DNA of 64,000 nt from Datisca glomerata (taxonomy: Eukaryota; Streptophyta; Magnoliopsida; Cucurbitales; Datiscaceae), in the NCBI GenBank assembly GCA_003255025.1, contig QANY01007891.1, positions 124,001-188,000 of the forward strand, read 5' to 3'. Position 1 is the first letter of the stretch. Every line of letters starts with the position of its first letter. Both the position numbers and the translations under genes were made by a program. Shown one piece after another: positions 12,999-24,299 of the stretch. Under the pieces are notes generated by a model. That model was not told where the DNA came from and ran no database searches. It saw nothing but the letters and a program-made list of their open reading frames with translations.

Positions 12999-13485
12999 TG
13001 TTGAAAATTTGTTTAGTTGTGTTACAAATTTTTAATTATAAAATTTATTTTGAGAGTTCTAAAATTTATTGTGAGGAATTTAATTTTCAGTTTTAAGAAT
13101 TTAATATTTCAAATTGAGTTATATTTTCTAAAGACTATATATATTATCTATTTTATCTACAAAGTTATAAGAAAGAGAAATGATTTACTATATCATCTTA
13201 CTTTTTAAAAACTCTTTAGAAATTTTTTGTGTTGGATATGGTGTATGGTTTCGGTGGTTTTTTTATTACGAGTGCACGTGTAGAAGAACATATTTTAAGC
13301 TGTTGAATCCTAGAGGTCGGACGCGTAGAGAACCTTGATGCACCGGGATACTTCTCATGAGAGCGTGAAATCGTCTTTAAGAATAGTGGCTTGTCACGCC
13401 TCAGTCTACAATATTTCAATAACGTTTTATCTTTTCGGGTAATATCTTTCTTTGATTCACAATAACCTAAATTATTTTTCTAACA
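12999..13485 (+). repeat. Left LTR of the split non-autonomous element
   Basis: Matches 23223-23695 over its length, including the block GTTGGATATGGTGTATGGTT and the terminal ATTCACAATAACCTA. Short frames inside both copies (13216-13419 and 23428-23634, minus strand) are the same LTR sequence and not genes. Confidence 0.75.
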
Positions 13486-13745
13486 ATCTTAAAGTCGATT
13501 CCCGTTATTGTGAATCAATAAAGAAATTTGTTCTTTCATTTTACTGTTGTTTTCTTAAATTGCTGATATCATAAATATCATGAATATTGAAACTTGAGTA
13601 TACTGTATAATTTTCTCTTTTTTTGTGCTCGATGTTGGTGATAGATTTATTAGCAATTTACACAATCTAATTATGCTTACTTGGTCATCATGGGGATTTT
13701 GGTTAATGGATAAATACGTCTGTGAAGCAATTTTGTCCATATATA

Positions 13746-13750
13746 CTCGC
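13746..13750. repeat. Target-site duplication CTCGC, left copy
   Basis: CTCGC directly precedes the first LTR and is repeated directly after the third LTR at 21915-21919. This fixes the outer borders of the inserted three-LTR element. Confidence 0.8.
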
Positions 13751-14745
13751 TGTAAAGGATTTTTTCGGTATGGAAACCCTCTACGAACAAATAATAAAGA
13801 TCATAATTTGAAGAGAGGAAGAGAAAAAAAGAGAATAAAGACACTATCATTTAAGTGGAAAACCCTTAAAGAGAAGAAAAACCATGGGAAGATTGTAGAT
13901 ATTCACTTATGTCAAGGATTTTACACACTTATTGATGAGAGAAGAGAGGAAAGGCAATGCCTTTAGTTGAGGTTTGTTTAGGTCTCTTCCTCGCCTCCTT
14001 TTTCTTTTTATATGAGCTTGTACTCATAGGCCTTACAATAATAAAAATAATAAAAAGGGGATGATCACATCTCTTATGTTTTCGGTTGATGAGATTGCTT
14101 TAAGGCGTGAGCTCCTTTACTTTGATCATTCCTTTCAGTTGTTTTGTTCTCAATAAGTCAATCAGTCATAACCACTTGGTGGTTCCTCGTGATTCGGGCC
14201 AGTCAGTCACAACCACTTGACTGTCAGTCTAAACCCTCCTTTTCGTTTGATGTCCTGTCATGTCCAGGAGGTAATGATTCCTCATTTTTGAGATGCTGGT
14301 TCCCATTCTGGACATGATAGCCCCCGTTCCAGAAGCGATTGTCACCCGTTCCTTAAGCGATTGTCACCCATTCCAGAAACGATTTTCACCCGTTCTAGGT
14401 TGTAGAAGTGATTTCCCCCCATGAATCTAGAAGTGATAGTCACTCGTTCCAGAAGCGATGCTTCCCCGCTTCAGCATGCTTCCCCGTTATGACGAGGTCT
14501 CCCGCTTCAGCGTTCTTTCTGTACACATGTCTTGAGAGGATTTTTTCCGATTCATTTCCCCCATTACACTCAATAAATTTTATTTATTAATGTGTAATGA
14601 TGAGGAGTTCTCTATTTACATGTGCCTTTTCAAAGATCGTCTCGTCTTCTCTTGGGATCCTGCACTTTATAGGTTCTTTCATTTTCTGTGAGCCCTAGGT
14701 AGGTCCATTTTATCCTCATGGCAGTGAGTATTTTTTACCTATTCA
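13751..14745 (-). repeat. LTR copy 1 (outer, 3' LTR in element orientation)
   Basis: 995 bp, from TGTAAAGGAT to TATTCA. It contains an internal short tandem array around GTTCCAGAAGCGATTGTCAC (about 14330-14470) whose unit number differs from copies 2 and 3. It also has the conserved block TTACACTCAATAAATTTTAT. Confidence 0.85.
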
Positions 14746-15649
14746 TTTGCCCTTATTACACTCAATAAATTTCACTTATTAAGGTGTAATGGTTTATCAT
14801 TTCTTATTCTGCCGTTACGTCTGTCCGTTTATGTTCTCATGTGCTTCTTAAAAACATGCGATGTGGTCTTTCCAAACAATTTTTCGGTTTGTTCGGTGTC
14901 AGTGATGATTTCTCCTTTTCTTTTTACTGTTACGTTCCTCTATTCCCGTTCACGAATGCTTTGCGTTTGTTGACTAACTTTTTTGCCAACTCGTTATCCA
15001 TGATGATTACTTCCCTTCATTCGTTGTATTGTCTTTCCGTTCTTTTTACTACGGGCTTTTTGATAGAGTTTTTCTCATTTTTGTCATTATGAGCTCATTG
15101 GCGAGGTTCTCTCATTTTCTTCAGTACGGGCTCAACGATAGAGTTTCTCCCATTTCTTTATTTCTCATTTTCCTTCTCTCGTACGTTTAAGATATGTGAC
15201 AATAATATTTGTACAAGAACAATAATAATTTATTGGAATGAATAAGGAGCAAGTATATCGTTCCATAATTAAATCGCATGAGTCTGAGTTTGACGTTCTG
15301 CATTTGTTGGTAGAGTTTCTGCTGTTTTCATATATTCCTTTTCCGCTTTCAATTTTTTCTTCCTTTTCTCACTTCCTTTTACTTTACTCCTGGTTGTTTT
15401 TTGCTCAGCTCTGTTCTTTAGCTCTTCTTTTATGTTCTTCTTTACTCAGCTATTCTTTTCTCAGTGTTTCTTTACTGAAGTTGAAGGTCTTTCCTCAACT
15501 TCTTTTCTTTTATGTTCTAAAATTTTTCCGTTCTCTAGATTTTCCTATTCTTAAGACATTTCCTTTTCCTTCTTACATTTTGTTTCATCCCTTGCGTGTT
15601 TTTCTCCTTGGCTTTTTTTTTGTTTATTTTCCACATTTTAGAGATGATG

Positions 15650-16140
15650 CTTTTCCGCTCTGAAGGGCTTGGGCATCTAGGCCGCTGACTTTTTGTCCAC
15701 ATTTTAGAGAGAAGGTTTTTCCCGCTCTCAAGGGCTTAGACATCTAGGTAGCCGATCTTTTTTCACATTTTCTTCTGAGAACAGTGCCCGTAGACACTCT
15801 CAAGGTCTTAGGCTCCTTCTATGGAATCATGGTCTCATTTTGATTTCTTTCTAAGAATGGTGTCGGTAGACACTCCCGAAGGACTTAGGTTACTACATTA
15901 TAACCATGGCCCTATTCTGATTTTCTTCTGAGAACGGTGTCCGTAGACACTCCCAATGACTTAGGCTCCTTCAGTAGAACCCTGACCCCATTTTGATTTT
16001 CTTTTGAGAACGGTGTCCGTAGACACTCCCAAGAACTTAGCCTCATTCAGTAGAACCATGATCCCATTTTGATTTTCTTCTGAGGACGGTGCATGTAGAC
16101 ATTCCCAAGGACTTAGGCTCCTTTAGTGGAACCATTACCC
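15650..16140. repeat. 75-80 bp minisatellite in internal segment 1
   Basis: About seven tandem units share TTCTGAGAACGGTGTCCGTA followed by GACACTCCCAAGGACTTAGG. The same unit recurs at 19310-19815 and, in a related form, in the Gypsy element at 56745-57690. Confidence 0.8.
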
Positions 16141-16374
16141 CGTTTTGATTTACTACAAGCTCATTGATAGAGTTTCCCCCGTGTCTTTTGTTACGGGCTC
16201 ATTGATAGATATTCCCCCTGTTTCTTTTGTTACGGGCTTATTAATAGAGTTTCCCCCATTTTCGTACTCACAGTCATTTCTGTTTCTACTGTCGTTCATG
16301 TAGTGGATGTTGTACCCGTTTTCTGTACTCATAGTTGTTCCTATTGTCATGATTTTTTCCATTCCCATTTTCTA

Positions 16375-16700
16375 GACATTTCATTCTCGTTCGTCAGAGC
16401 ATTTCCTTCTCGTTCTCAATACTTTTCCGTTCTCGAGACATTTCCTTTCTCGAGATATTTCTTTTTCTGCCGTCAGGGCATTTCTTTCTCATTCTCAATA
16501 CTTTCCCGTTCTCGAGACATTTCCTTTCTCGAGATATTTCCTTTTCTGCCATCAGGGCATTTCTTTCTCATTCTAAATACTTTCCCGTTCACGAGACATT
16601 TCCTTTCCCGCCGTCAGGGCATTTCTTTCCCATTCTCAATACTTTCTCGTTCTTGAGACAATTCCTTTCCCGTCGTCGTGGCATTTCTTTCCTATTCTCA
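16375..16700. repeat. Second minisatellite in internal segment 1
   Basis: Tandem units with CATTCTCAATACTTTCCCGT and TCGAGACATTTCCTTTC, roughly 60-75 bp long. Also present in segment 2 at 20040-20395. It is separate from the GAGAACGG minisatellite. Confidence 0.75.
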
Positions 16701-17468
16701 AGACATTTGAATGCAATCTCCTTGGTTTTCCCATTCTAAAACGTTTGAGTGGCAACTTTCTTAACTTTCCCTTTCTAAGAGGTCTGAATGTGGTCTTCTT
16801 TGCTTAGCTTTTTACTCTGGAGATTTTGGCTATGAAATTCCTTCCTAACACTTTTTTCTTTTCTAACGAATTTCTTTTCTGAAATCCTTTCAGATTTATA
16901 TTATGAAATTCTAACACTCTAACTTATTTTTCCTGAAGAGCTGAAGCTTCTCTAATATGAAATTTAACTTTTTTCATTTTGAAACTCTGACTTTGACTTT
17001 TCTGAAGCTCTGACTTCAACTTTTTCCGAAGCCTTTTTTTCATTTTATAAGCCTTTTGAACTCTTCTGGTCTGAACTTTATGAGCTTTTCTAGTCTGAAC
17101 ATTACGAGCTTTTTTGATCTGTACTTTCTGTGCTCTTCTAAACTTTTTGAGCTCTTCTTTTCTTATCCGCTTTAGCTTTTTTTAACTCATCCTTCCTTCG
17201 AATTGAATTCTTTTCTGATCTCATTCCTCTATTTTTTTAGGAGTTGATGATGATGTAAAAGAAATAAGCCAATCAAATTTGTAAGGAACTAGTTTACCAT
17301 TTTCTGTTCCGTTTCCAGTTTTATACTTGTTGTCGTTTCCATCAGTGTTTCCAACCTATTGTCGTTTATGTTCCGGCTTGTGTTGTTGATGGGGCGTTTG
17401 ATGTGGTTTTTGACATTTTGGGAGGGATTTCTTGAGTTTTTCTCTCACTCTCAATGAAAGCACCAAAA

Positions 17469-18460
17469 TGTAAAGGATTTTTTGGTATGAAAACTCTCTA
17501 CGAATAAATAATAAAGATCATAATTTGAAGAAAGAAACAGAGAATAAAGACATAATCATTTACGTGAAAAATCCTTAAAAGGAAGAAAAACCATGGGAAG
17601 ATTGTGGATATTCATTTGTGTAAAGGATTTTACACACATGTTGAGGTTTGCTTAGGTCTCTTCCTTGCCTCCTTTTTTCTTTTTACATGAGCTTGTACTT
17701 ATAGGTCTTACAATAATAAGAATAATAAAATGGGATGATCACATCCCATATGCTTTCGGCTGATGAGATTGCTTTAATAGACTCATTTACTTTGCTCATT
17801 ACTTTCAGTTGTTTTGTCTTCAATAACTCAATCAGTCATAGCCACTTGGTGGTTCCTCGTGGTTCAGGCCAATCAGTCATAACCACTTGATTGTCAGTCT
17901 GAACCTTCCTTTTTGCCCTGATGTTATATCATGTCAGGGAGGTAATGATTCCCCGTTCTCGAGATGTCGGTTCCCATTCTGGACGTGATAGCCCCAATTT
18001 CAGAAGCGATAGTCACTTGTTCTAGAAGCGATTGTCACCCATTTCAAAAACGATTGTCACTTGTTCCATGTTCCAGAAACAATTCCCCCCCCCCCCCCCC
18101 CCCCCCCCNNNNCCCCCCCCCCCACCCCATCCTTCGCGCTCTAGAAGTGATAGTCACCCGTTCAAGAAGTGATGCTTTCCCACTTCAGCATTTTTCCCCG
18201 TTCTGACGAGGGCTCCCACTTCAGCATTCTTTCTGTACACGTGTCTTGGGTGATTTTTTTCCTGTTCATTTCCCCCCATTACACTCAATAAATTTTATTT
18301 ATTAATGTGTAATGATGAGGAGTTCTCGATTTGCATGCTCCTTTTCAAAGATCGTCTTATCTTCTTTCGGGAACCTGCACTTTAGTGGTTTTTCTGTTCT
18401 CCGTGAGCCCTAAGTAGGTCCTTTTTATCCTCATGGCAGTGGGTAGTTTTTAGCTATTCA
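17469..18460 (-). repeat. LTR copy 2 (middle)
   Basis: 992 bp as written, including a poly-C run with a four-N gap. It is flanked on the right by a polypurine-like and on the left by a primer-binding-like sequence, so it serves as 5' LTR of one body and 3' LTR of the other. Confidence 0.85.
18085..18123. other. Poly-C run with a four-N assembly gap
   Basis: 24 C, then NNNN at 18109-18112, then 11 C. LTR copy 1 has only a short C run (TTCCCCCCATG) at the matching place and copy 3 has none, so the length here is unreliable. Confidence 0.9.
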
Positions 18461-19309
18461 TTTGCCCCATTACACTCAACAAATTTCACTTATTAGGGTG
18501 TAATGGTTTTTCCTTTCTTATTATGTCGTTACGTCTGCCCATTTTTATTCTCACGTGCTTCTTAAAAACATGCGATGTGGTCTTTCCAAACAATTTTTTA
18601 GTTTGTTCGCTGTCAGTTAGAGCTTTCCTTTTATTTTTGCTGTTACGTTCCTCTATTCCTGCTCGCTGTCGATGATGATTACTTTCCTTTCATTCGTTGT
18701 ATCAACTTTCCGTTCTTTTTACTACGAGCTTATTGATAGAGTTTTCTCATTTTCGTCATTATGAGCTCATTGGAGAGGTTCTCTCATTTTCTTCAGTATG
18801 AGTTCAGCGATAGAGTTTCTCCCATTTTTGTATTTTTCATTTTTCTTCTCTCGTATGTTTAAGATTTGTGACAAAAATATTTGTACAAGAACAATAATAA
18901 TTTATTGAAATGAATAAGGAGCAAGTATATTGTTCCATAATTGCATCGCATGAATTTGAGTTTGACGTTGCACATTTGTTGGTAGAGTTTATGTTGTTTC
19001 CATATTTTCTTTTTCTGCTTTCAATTTTTTCCTTCCTTTTCTCGCCTCTTTTTCTTTTACTCCTGACTGTTTTTTGCTCAGCTCTATTCTTTAGCTCTTC
19101 TTTTATGTTCTTCTTTACTCAGCTCTTATGTTCTTAGTGTTTCTTTACTGAAGCTGAAGGTCTTTTCTCAACTTCTTTTATTTTCTGTTCTGAAAGTTTT
19201 CCTGTTCTCCATATTTTCCTATTCTAAAGACATTTCCTTTTCCTTCTTACATTTTGTTTCATCCCTTGTGTAATTTTCTCCTTGGCTTTTTTTTATTTAT
19301 TTTCCACAT

Positions 19310-19815
19310 TTTAGAGAGAATATTTTTTCCGCTCTGAAGGCTTGGGTATCTAGGCCGCTGACATTTTATCCATATTTCAGAGAAAAGGCTTTTCCCGCTC
19401 TCAAGGGCTTAGGCATCTAGGCCGTTGACATTTTTTCGCATTTTCTTCTAAGAACAGTGCCCTTAGACACTCTCAAGTATTTAAGCTCTTTCCATGGAAC
19501 CATGGCCTTGTTTTGATTTTCTTCTGAGAATGGTGTCAGTAGGCACTTCCAATGACTTAGGCTCTTTCAGTAGAACCATGGCCCCATTTTGATTTCTTTC
19601 TAAGAACAATGTCAGTAGACACTCCCAATAACTTAGGCTCCTTCAGTAGAACCATGGCCCCATTTTGATTTTCTTCTGAGAACAGTGTCTGTAGACACTC
19701 CCAAGGACTTAGGCTCCTTCAATAGTACCATGGCCCCATTTTGATTTTTTTCTGAGATCGATGCCCGTAGACACTCCCAATGACTTGGGCTCCTTCAGTG
19801 GAACCACGACCCCGT
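19310..19815. repeat. 75-80 bp minisatellite in internal segment 2
   Basis: About seven units of the TTCTGAGAACGGTGTCCGTA type, matching those of segment 1 in unit content and order. Confidence 0.8.
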
Positions 19816-20039
19816 TTTGATTTACTATAGGCTCATTGATAGAGTTTCTCCCATGTCTTTTGTTACGGGCTCATTAATAGAGTTTTCTCCGTTTCTTTTG
19901 TTACGGGCTTATTGATAGAGTTCCCCCATTTCCTTACTCATAGTCGTTTCAGTTTCCATTGTCGTTCCTATAGTGAATGTTCTACCTCTTTTCCGTACTT
20001 ATAGTTGTTCCTATTGTCATGATTTTTCCATTTCTATTT

Positions 20040-20395
20040 TCCAGACATTTCATTTCCTGCCGTCAAAGCATTTATTTTTCGTTCTCAAGACTTTCCCGTT
20101 CTTGAGGCATTTTCTTTCTCGAGACATTTCATTTCCCGTCGTCAGAGCATTTCTTTCGCATTCTCAATACTTTCCCATTCTCGAGACAATTCCTTTCTTG
20201 AGACAGTTCCTTTCTAGCCATCTGGGCATTTCTTTTTCGTTCTCAATACTTTCCCATTCTTGAGACATTTTCTTTCTCGAGACATTTCCTTTCCCGCCGT
20301 CAGGGCATTTCTTTCTCGTTCTCAATACTTTCCTGTTCCCGAGACATTTCCTTTCCCATAGTCGTGGTATTTCTTTCCCGTTCTCAAGATATTTG
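20040..20395. repeat. Second minisatellite in internal segment 2
   Basis: Units with TTCTCAATACTTTCCCATTC and TCGAGACATTTCCTTTC, the counterpart of 16375-16700. Confidence 0.75.
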
Positions 20396-20938
20396 AACGC
20401 AGTCTCCTTGGTTTTCCCATTCTGAAACGTTTGAGTGGTAGCTTTCTTGACTTTCCCTTTTTAAGAGGTTTGAATATGGTCTTCTTTGCTTAGCTTTTTA
20501 CTTTAGAGTTTTTGCTATCAAATTTCTTCCTCACTCTTTTTTCTTTTCTAACGAATTTCTTTTCTGAAATCCTTTCAGATTTTTGTTCTGAAATTCTAAC
20601 ACTCTAACTTTTTCTTTTCTGAAGAGCTGAAACTTCTATGATCTGAACTTCAAATTTTCCGTTCTGAAACTCTGACTTCGACTTTTTTGAAGCTCTAACT
20701 TCAACTTTTTTTAGAAGTTGATAATGATGTAAAAGAAATAAGCCGATCGAATATGCAAGGAACGAGTTTATCATTTTTTGTTCCGTTTCTAATTTTGTAC
20801 TTGTATCGTTCTCATCTCTGCTTCCAACCTGTTGCCATTTTTCCCGCTTTCATTGTTGATGGGGATTTGGATGTGGTTTTTGGAATTTTGGAAGGGATTT
20901 CTCGAGTTTTTCTCTCACTCTCAATGAAAGCGCCAAAA

Positions 20939-21914
20939 TTTAAATGATTTTTTGTATGAAAAACCCTCTACAAACAAATAATAAAGATCATAATTTGAAG
21001 AGAGAATAAAGACAGCATCATTTACGTGAAAAATCCTTACAGGGAAGAAAAATCACGGGAAGATTGCTGATATTCACGTATGTCAAAGATTTTACACAGT
21101 TGTTGATGAGAGAAGAGAGGAAGGGCAATGCCTTTAGTTGGGGTTTTCTTAGGTCTCTTCCTCGCCTCCTCTTTCTTTTGACATGAGCATGTACTTATAG
21201 GTATTACAATAATAAGAATAATAAAAGGGGATGATCACATCCCCTATGCTTTCAGCTGATGGGATTGCTTTCAGGCGGAGGCTTCTTTACTTTGCTCATT
21301 ACTTTCAGCTGTTTTATCCTCGGCAACTCAATAAGTCTTAGTCACTTGGTGGTTCCTCGTGGTTCGGGTCAATCAATCACAACCACTTCGACTTTCAGTC
21401 TGAACCCTCCTTTTCATTCTGATGTTTTGTCTTCTCTAGGAGGTAATGATTCTCCATTCTCAAGATGTCGGTTCTCGTTTTGGAAGCGATAGCCCCTGTT
21501 CCAGAAGTGATAGTCACTCATTCCAATATCGATTGTCACCCGTTCCAGAAAGTGATTGTCACCCGTTTCAGAAGAGATCCACCCATCTTCGTTCCAGAAG
21601 TGGTAGTCACCCGCTCCAGAAGAGATGGTTCCCCGCTTCAGCATTCTTCCCTGTTCTGACGAGATCTCCCGCTTCAGCGTTCTTTCTGTACACGTGTCTT
21701 GAGTGATTTTTTTCCTATCCATTTGCCCCTTATTACACTTAATAAATTTCATTTATTGATGTGTAATGATGAGGAGTTCTCCATTTGCATGTGCCTTTTC
21801 AAAGATTGTCTTGTCTTCTCTCGCAAAACTACACTTTAATGGTTTTTGTGTTTTCCGCGAGCCCTATGTAGGTCTCTTTTATCCTCATGGCAACACGTAT
21901 TTTTTACCCTTTCA
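20939..21914 (-). repeat. LTR copy 3 (outer, 5' LTR in element orientation)
   Basis: 976 bp. Its first dinucleotide reads TT where copies 1 and 2 have TG, a point change at the terminus. It ends TTTCA and is followed by the right CTCGC duplication at 21915-21919. Confidence 0.85.
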
Positions 21915-21919
21915 CTCGC

Positions 21920-23222
21920 AATCTTAAAAGTTTCAAATTTAGCTTTTCATTTGTGATTGTATTTAGAGAATTATTGTGATCAAGCAAGTGAGAATTTGTT
22001 TTATAGCCTATGCCTATATTATATATGATATGCCTGGTGATATAATTTGCATATTAAATATATGAATATTTGTGCAATAGCACGGTGAGCCGGGTCTTGA
22101 ATGTTTCACTCGGTTTGTAAAGAGGTAATAGATTCTGACTAAATAGATTCAAATGAGTTTGCATTTTATTGTGTTTGATGTTTAGAGAACTGATAAACAT
22201 ATATAATGCCAGAATTTGAAAAATGCAATTTTTGGTTTTATATTGCACTAATCTGAGTTAAGTATTTCTTATAAGTTGATTTTGACAACACGTAATATTG
22301 CTAGATGGATTTAGATGGTTATTGATCATCAATTCAATAATACAAAGTCATTAAGTGATTGACGTTTAAAATGAAAATTAATTATAAATTTTAAATGGTT
22401 TGATTTATGCGCGACAATTCCGTTAAATATATAATTAGAATTTAATTAGTGTGTACTTGAATTATCTAGTACTTTAACTCTAATGTTAGAACTCATTATT
22501 TGAATAACTAATTTTGAGTATTCCATTTCGATGGCTGATTGTGTAAATATGTAATGTCAGTAAATATTATTATTAATATTCTGATTAAAGGGATAGTTAA
22601 AAAAGCTAGTAAATTATGTATCAAGAAGATCAAGTTGAAGCCTATTGTTTGAATTAACAGTGATGGCAACCTAATTTATGTGATTGGAGATCCCATGAAA
22701 TATGTTCAATGGGTAAGAACAAGTCACTTTTTAATTCGCTTGTGAATACTATTAAGATTTACTCTTTCCTATGATATCTCCATAAGGATAGTAATTAACG
22801 TGACTGTAATGATTGTAAGGTTGAGCAAGACTCTTAATCAATTCATATATCTTATATTGAGTGGTGTATCAATTGTAGTATACACTTGATGGAATTGACC
22901 TACGTGAGTGTGAAAGTGGGGTCGCTTTCTATGAGAGGTTAAGGTTTACTCTCTAGAGCACTCATGAGATCTAGGTATAGCGCGAGGCCTATTTGTACCA
23001 CCCCGATTTGAGACCAGAAGCTATGAAAACTGAAAGTGTATCAAGATGGTCAGTTTTATGTAAAAGTTTTTTGTTCAAGACTTCAGTTCACTAAATTCCT
23101 GCATATCGCATTTTGAATACACAAGGTGTAGATTCAAGGTTTCGAGACATCTACACTTATACATTCATTTTTCAGAAATACACAGCATAATGTTTTTTTA
23201 ATTTGTAACACATGTGCGGGAT
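21920..23222 (+). other. Right internal part of the split non-autonomous LTR element
   Basis: Non-coding sequence between the nested insertion and the right LTR. No gag or pol motif was found in any frame. It ends in TGTGCGGGAT just before the LTR. Confidence 0.5.
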
Positions 23223-23695
23223 TGTTAGAAATTTATTTAGGTGTATTACAAATTTGTAATTACAAAATTTATTTTGAGAGTTACAAAATTTATTATGAAG
23301 AATTTAATATTTCAATGAGAGTTACATTTCCTAAATCATTATATATATATATATATGATCTATTTTATCTACAAAGGTATAAGATAAAGAAATGTTTTAC
23401 TATATCATCTTACTTTCTAAAAACTCTCTAGAAATTCATTATGTTGGATATGGTGTATGGTTTCGGTGGTTCTTCTATTACGAGTGCACTCATAGAAGAA
23501 CATAATTTAGGCTGTTGAATCCTGGAGGTCAGACGCGTAGAGAACCGTGATGCCCCAGGATACTTCCCATGAGGGCGCATAATCGACTTTAAGAAAAGTG
23601 GCTTACCACGCCTCAGTCTAGGATATTTCAACAATGTTTTATCTTTTCGGGTAATATCTTACTTTGATTCACAATAACCTATATTATTTGCCACA
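23223..23695 (+). repeat. Right LTR of the split non-autonomous element
   Basis: 473 bp, starting TGTTAGAAATTTATTTAGG and matching 12999-13485. It carries a short TA microsatellite (23339-23356) that the left copy largely lacks. Confidence 0.75.
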
Positions 23696-23719
23696 TCAAA
23701 AGAATTTAGTCGTTTTACC

Positions 23720-24008
23720 TGGGGTGTTCACGGCTCGGATCAACCGGTTTTTAGTGAACCGAACTGTGAGTTTCGTTTCGGTTCGATATCATTAATTAAA
23801 ATCATTTTTAAATGATATTATTCAAAAATAATAATATAAAATCAAAATTTTTGTTCGGTTCGGATAGAAAACCACCAAAATTTTGAATCGAACCGAAACT
23901 TCAGTTCTGTCATTTTCTTCGAATCGAACCGAACACACATAAAGAACCGATTGAACCGGTCATTTTCAGTTCAATTTGATCATTTCGGGACAATTTTGAA
24001 CACCCATA
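23720..24008. mobile_element. Short MITE with GGGGTGTTCA ends
   Basis: The left end has GGGGTGTTCACGGC and the right end has TTTTGAACACCCATA, an imperfect inverted repeat enclosing about 290 bp. Inside, CGAACCGAAAC and CGGTTCGG motifs occur in both orientations, so the segment can fold on itself. Terminal sequence resembles the 42775 and 63457 MITEs, but the interior differs. Confidence 0.6.
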
Positions 24009-24299
24009 ATTTTTCCAATTACCTGCTCAAGAGGCCTAATTCAAATGCCACAACTATTTATGTTATACAGAGAGAGATTATGAGATTTTAACCCTTTTTT
24101 TTCTTTAACTGACACATGATAAAGTACTGGAAGAACCCAAAGAATAACAATTACATAAATTGACATAGAACGATTTGAGGTTAAAGAATGCATTGTCATC
24201 TCTCTTCATAGCCCATAGTGTACGAGATAAATATATGTATTTCGATTTGGGTCATATTCTATGGTCACGATTCTATTATACATGTCTTTTTTATTTCAT

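Larger units (their letters stand above)
13751..21914 (-). mobile_element. Three-LTR, two-body Gypsy-type derivative without gag-pol
   Basis: Three LTR copies (13751-14745, 17469-18460, 20939-21914) enclose two internal segments (14746-17468, 18461-20938) that match each other. The order is LTR-body-LTR-body-LTR, bounded by perfect CTCGC repeats. LTRs begin TG and end TTCA. To the right of each body (17440-17468, 20910-20938) the minus strand reads TTTTGGTGCTTTCATTGAG or a close variant, placed like a primer-binding region. To the left of each body the minus strand has AATAAGGGCAAA or a variant, placed like a polypurine tract. Orientation is therefore minus. No gag, protease, RT or integrase frame is visible; frames such as 15238-15663 are low-complexity Phe/Leu/Ser. 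The simplest origin is unequal recombination between LTRs of a non-autonomous element. Confidence 0.8.
12999..23695 (+). mobile_element. Non-autonomous LTR element (LARD-like), split by a later insertion
   Basis: Direct repeats of about 480 bp at 12999-13485 and 23223-23695 share most of their sequence, begin TGTT, end ..ACA and behave as LTRs. A GCGGGAT polypurine-like tract immediately precedes the right copy, which suggests + orientation. Once the inserted element at 13751-21914 is removed, only about 1.6 kb lies between the LTRs, and it shows no gag or pol domain. The flanking 5-mers TCTAT and TCAAA agree at three positions, so the target duplication is uncertain. The LTR ends and PPT are Copia-like; the superfamily is inferred. 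Confidence 0.65.

Noticed and set aside
15238..15663. 141-codon Phe/Leu/Ser-rich frame in the three-LTR element
   Set aside because: Low-complexity T/C-rich DNA, antisense to the element's orientation, and the copy in body 2 (18910-19137) is broken; no domain.
15650..20395. Regular repeats considered as a CRISPR-like array
   Set aside because: Units are 60-80 bp, degenerate and contiguous without unique spacers, and the context is a plant retroelement.
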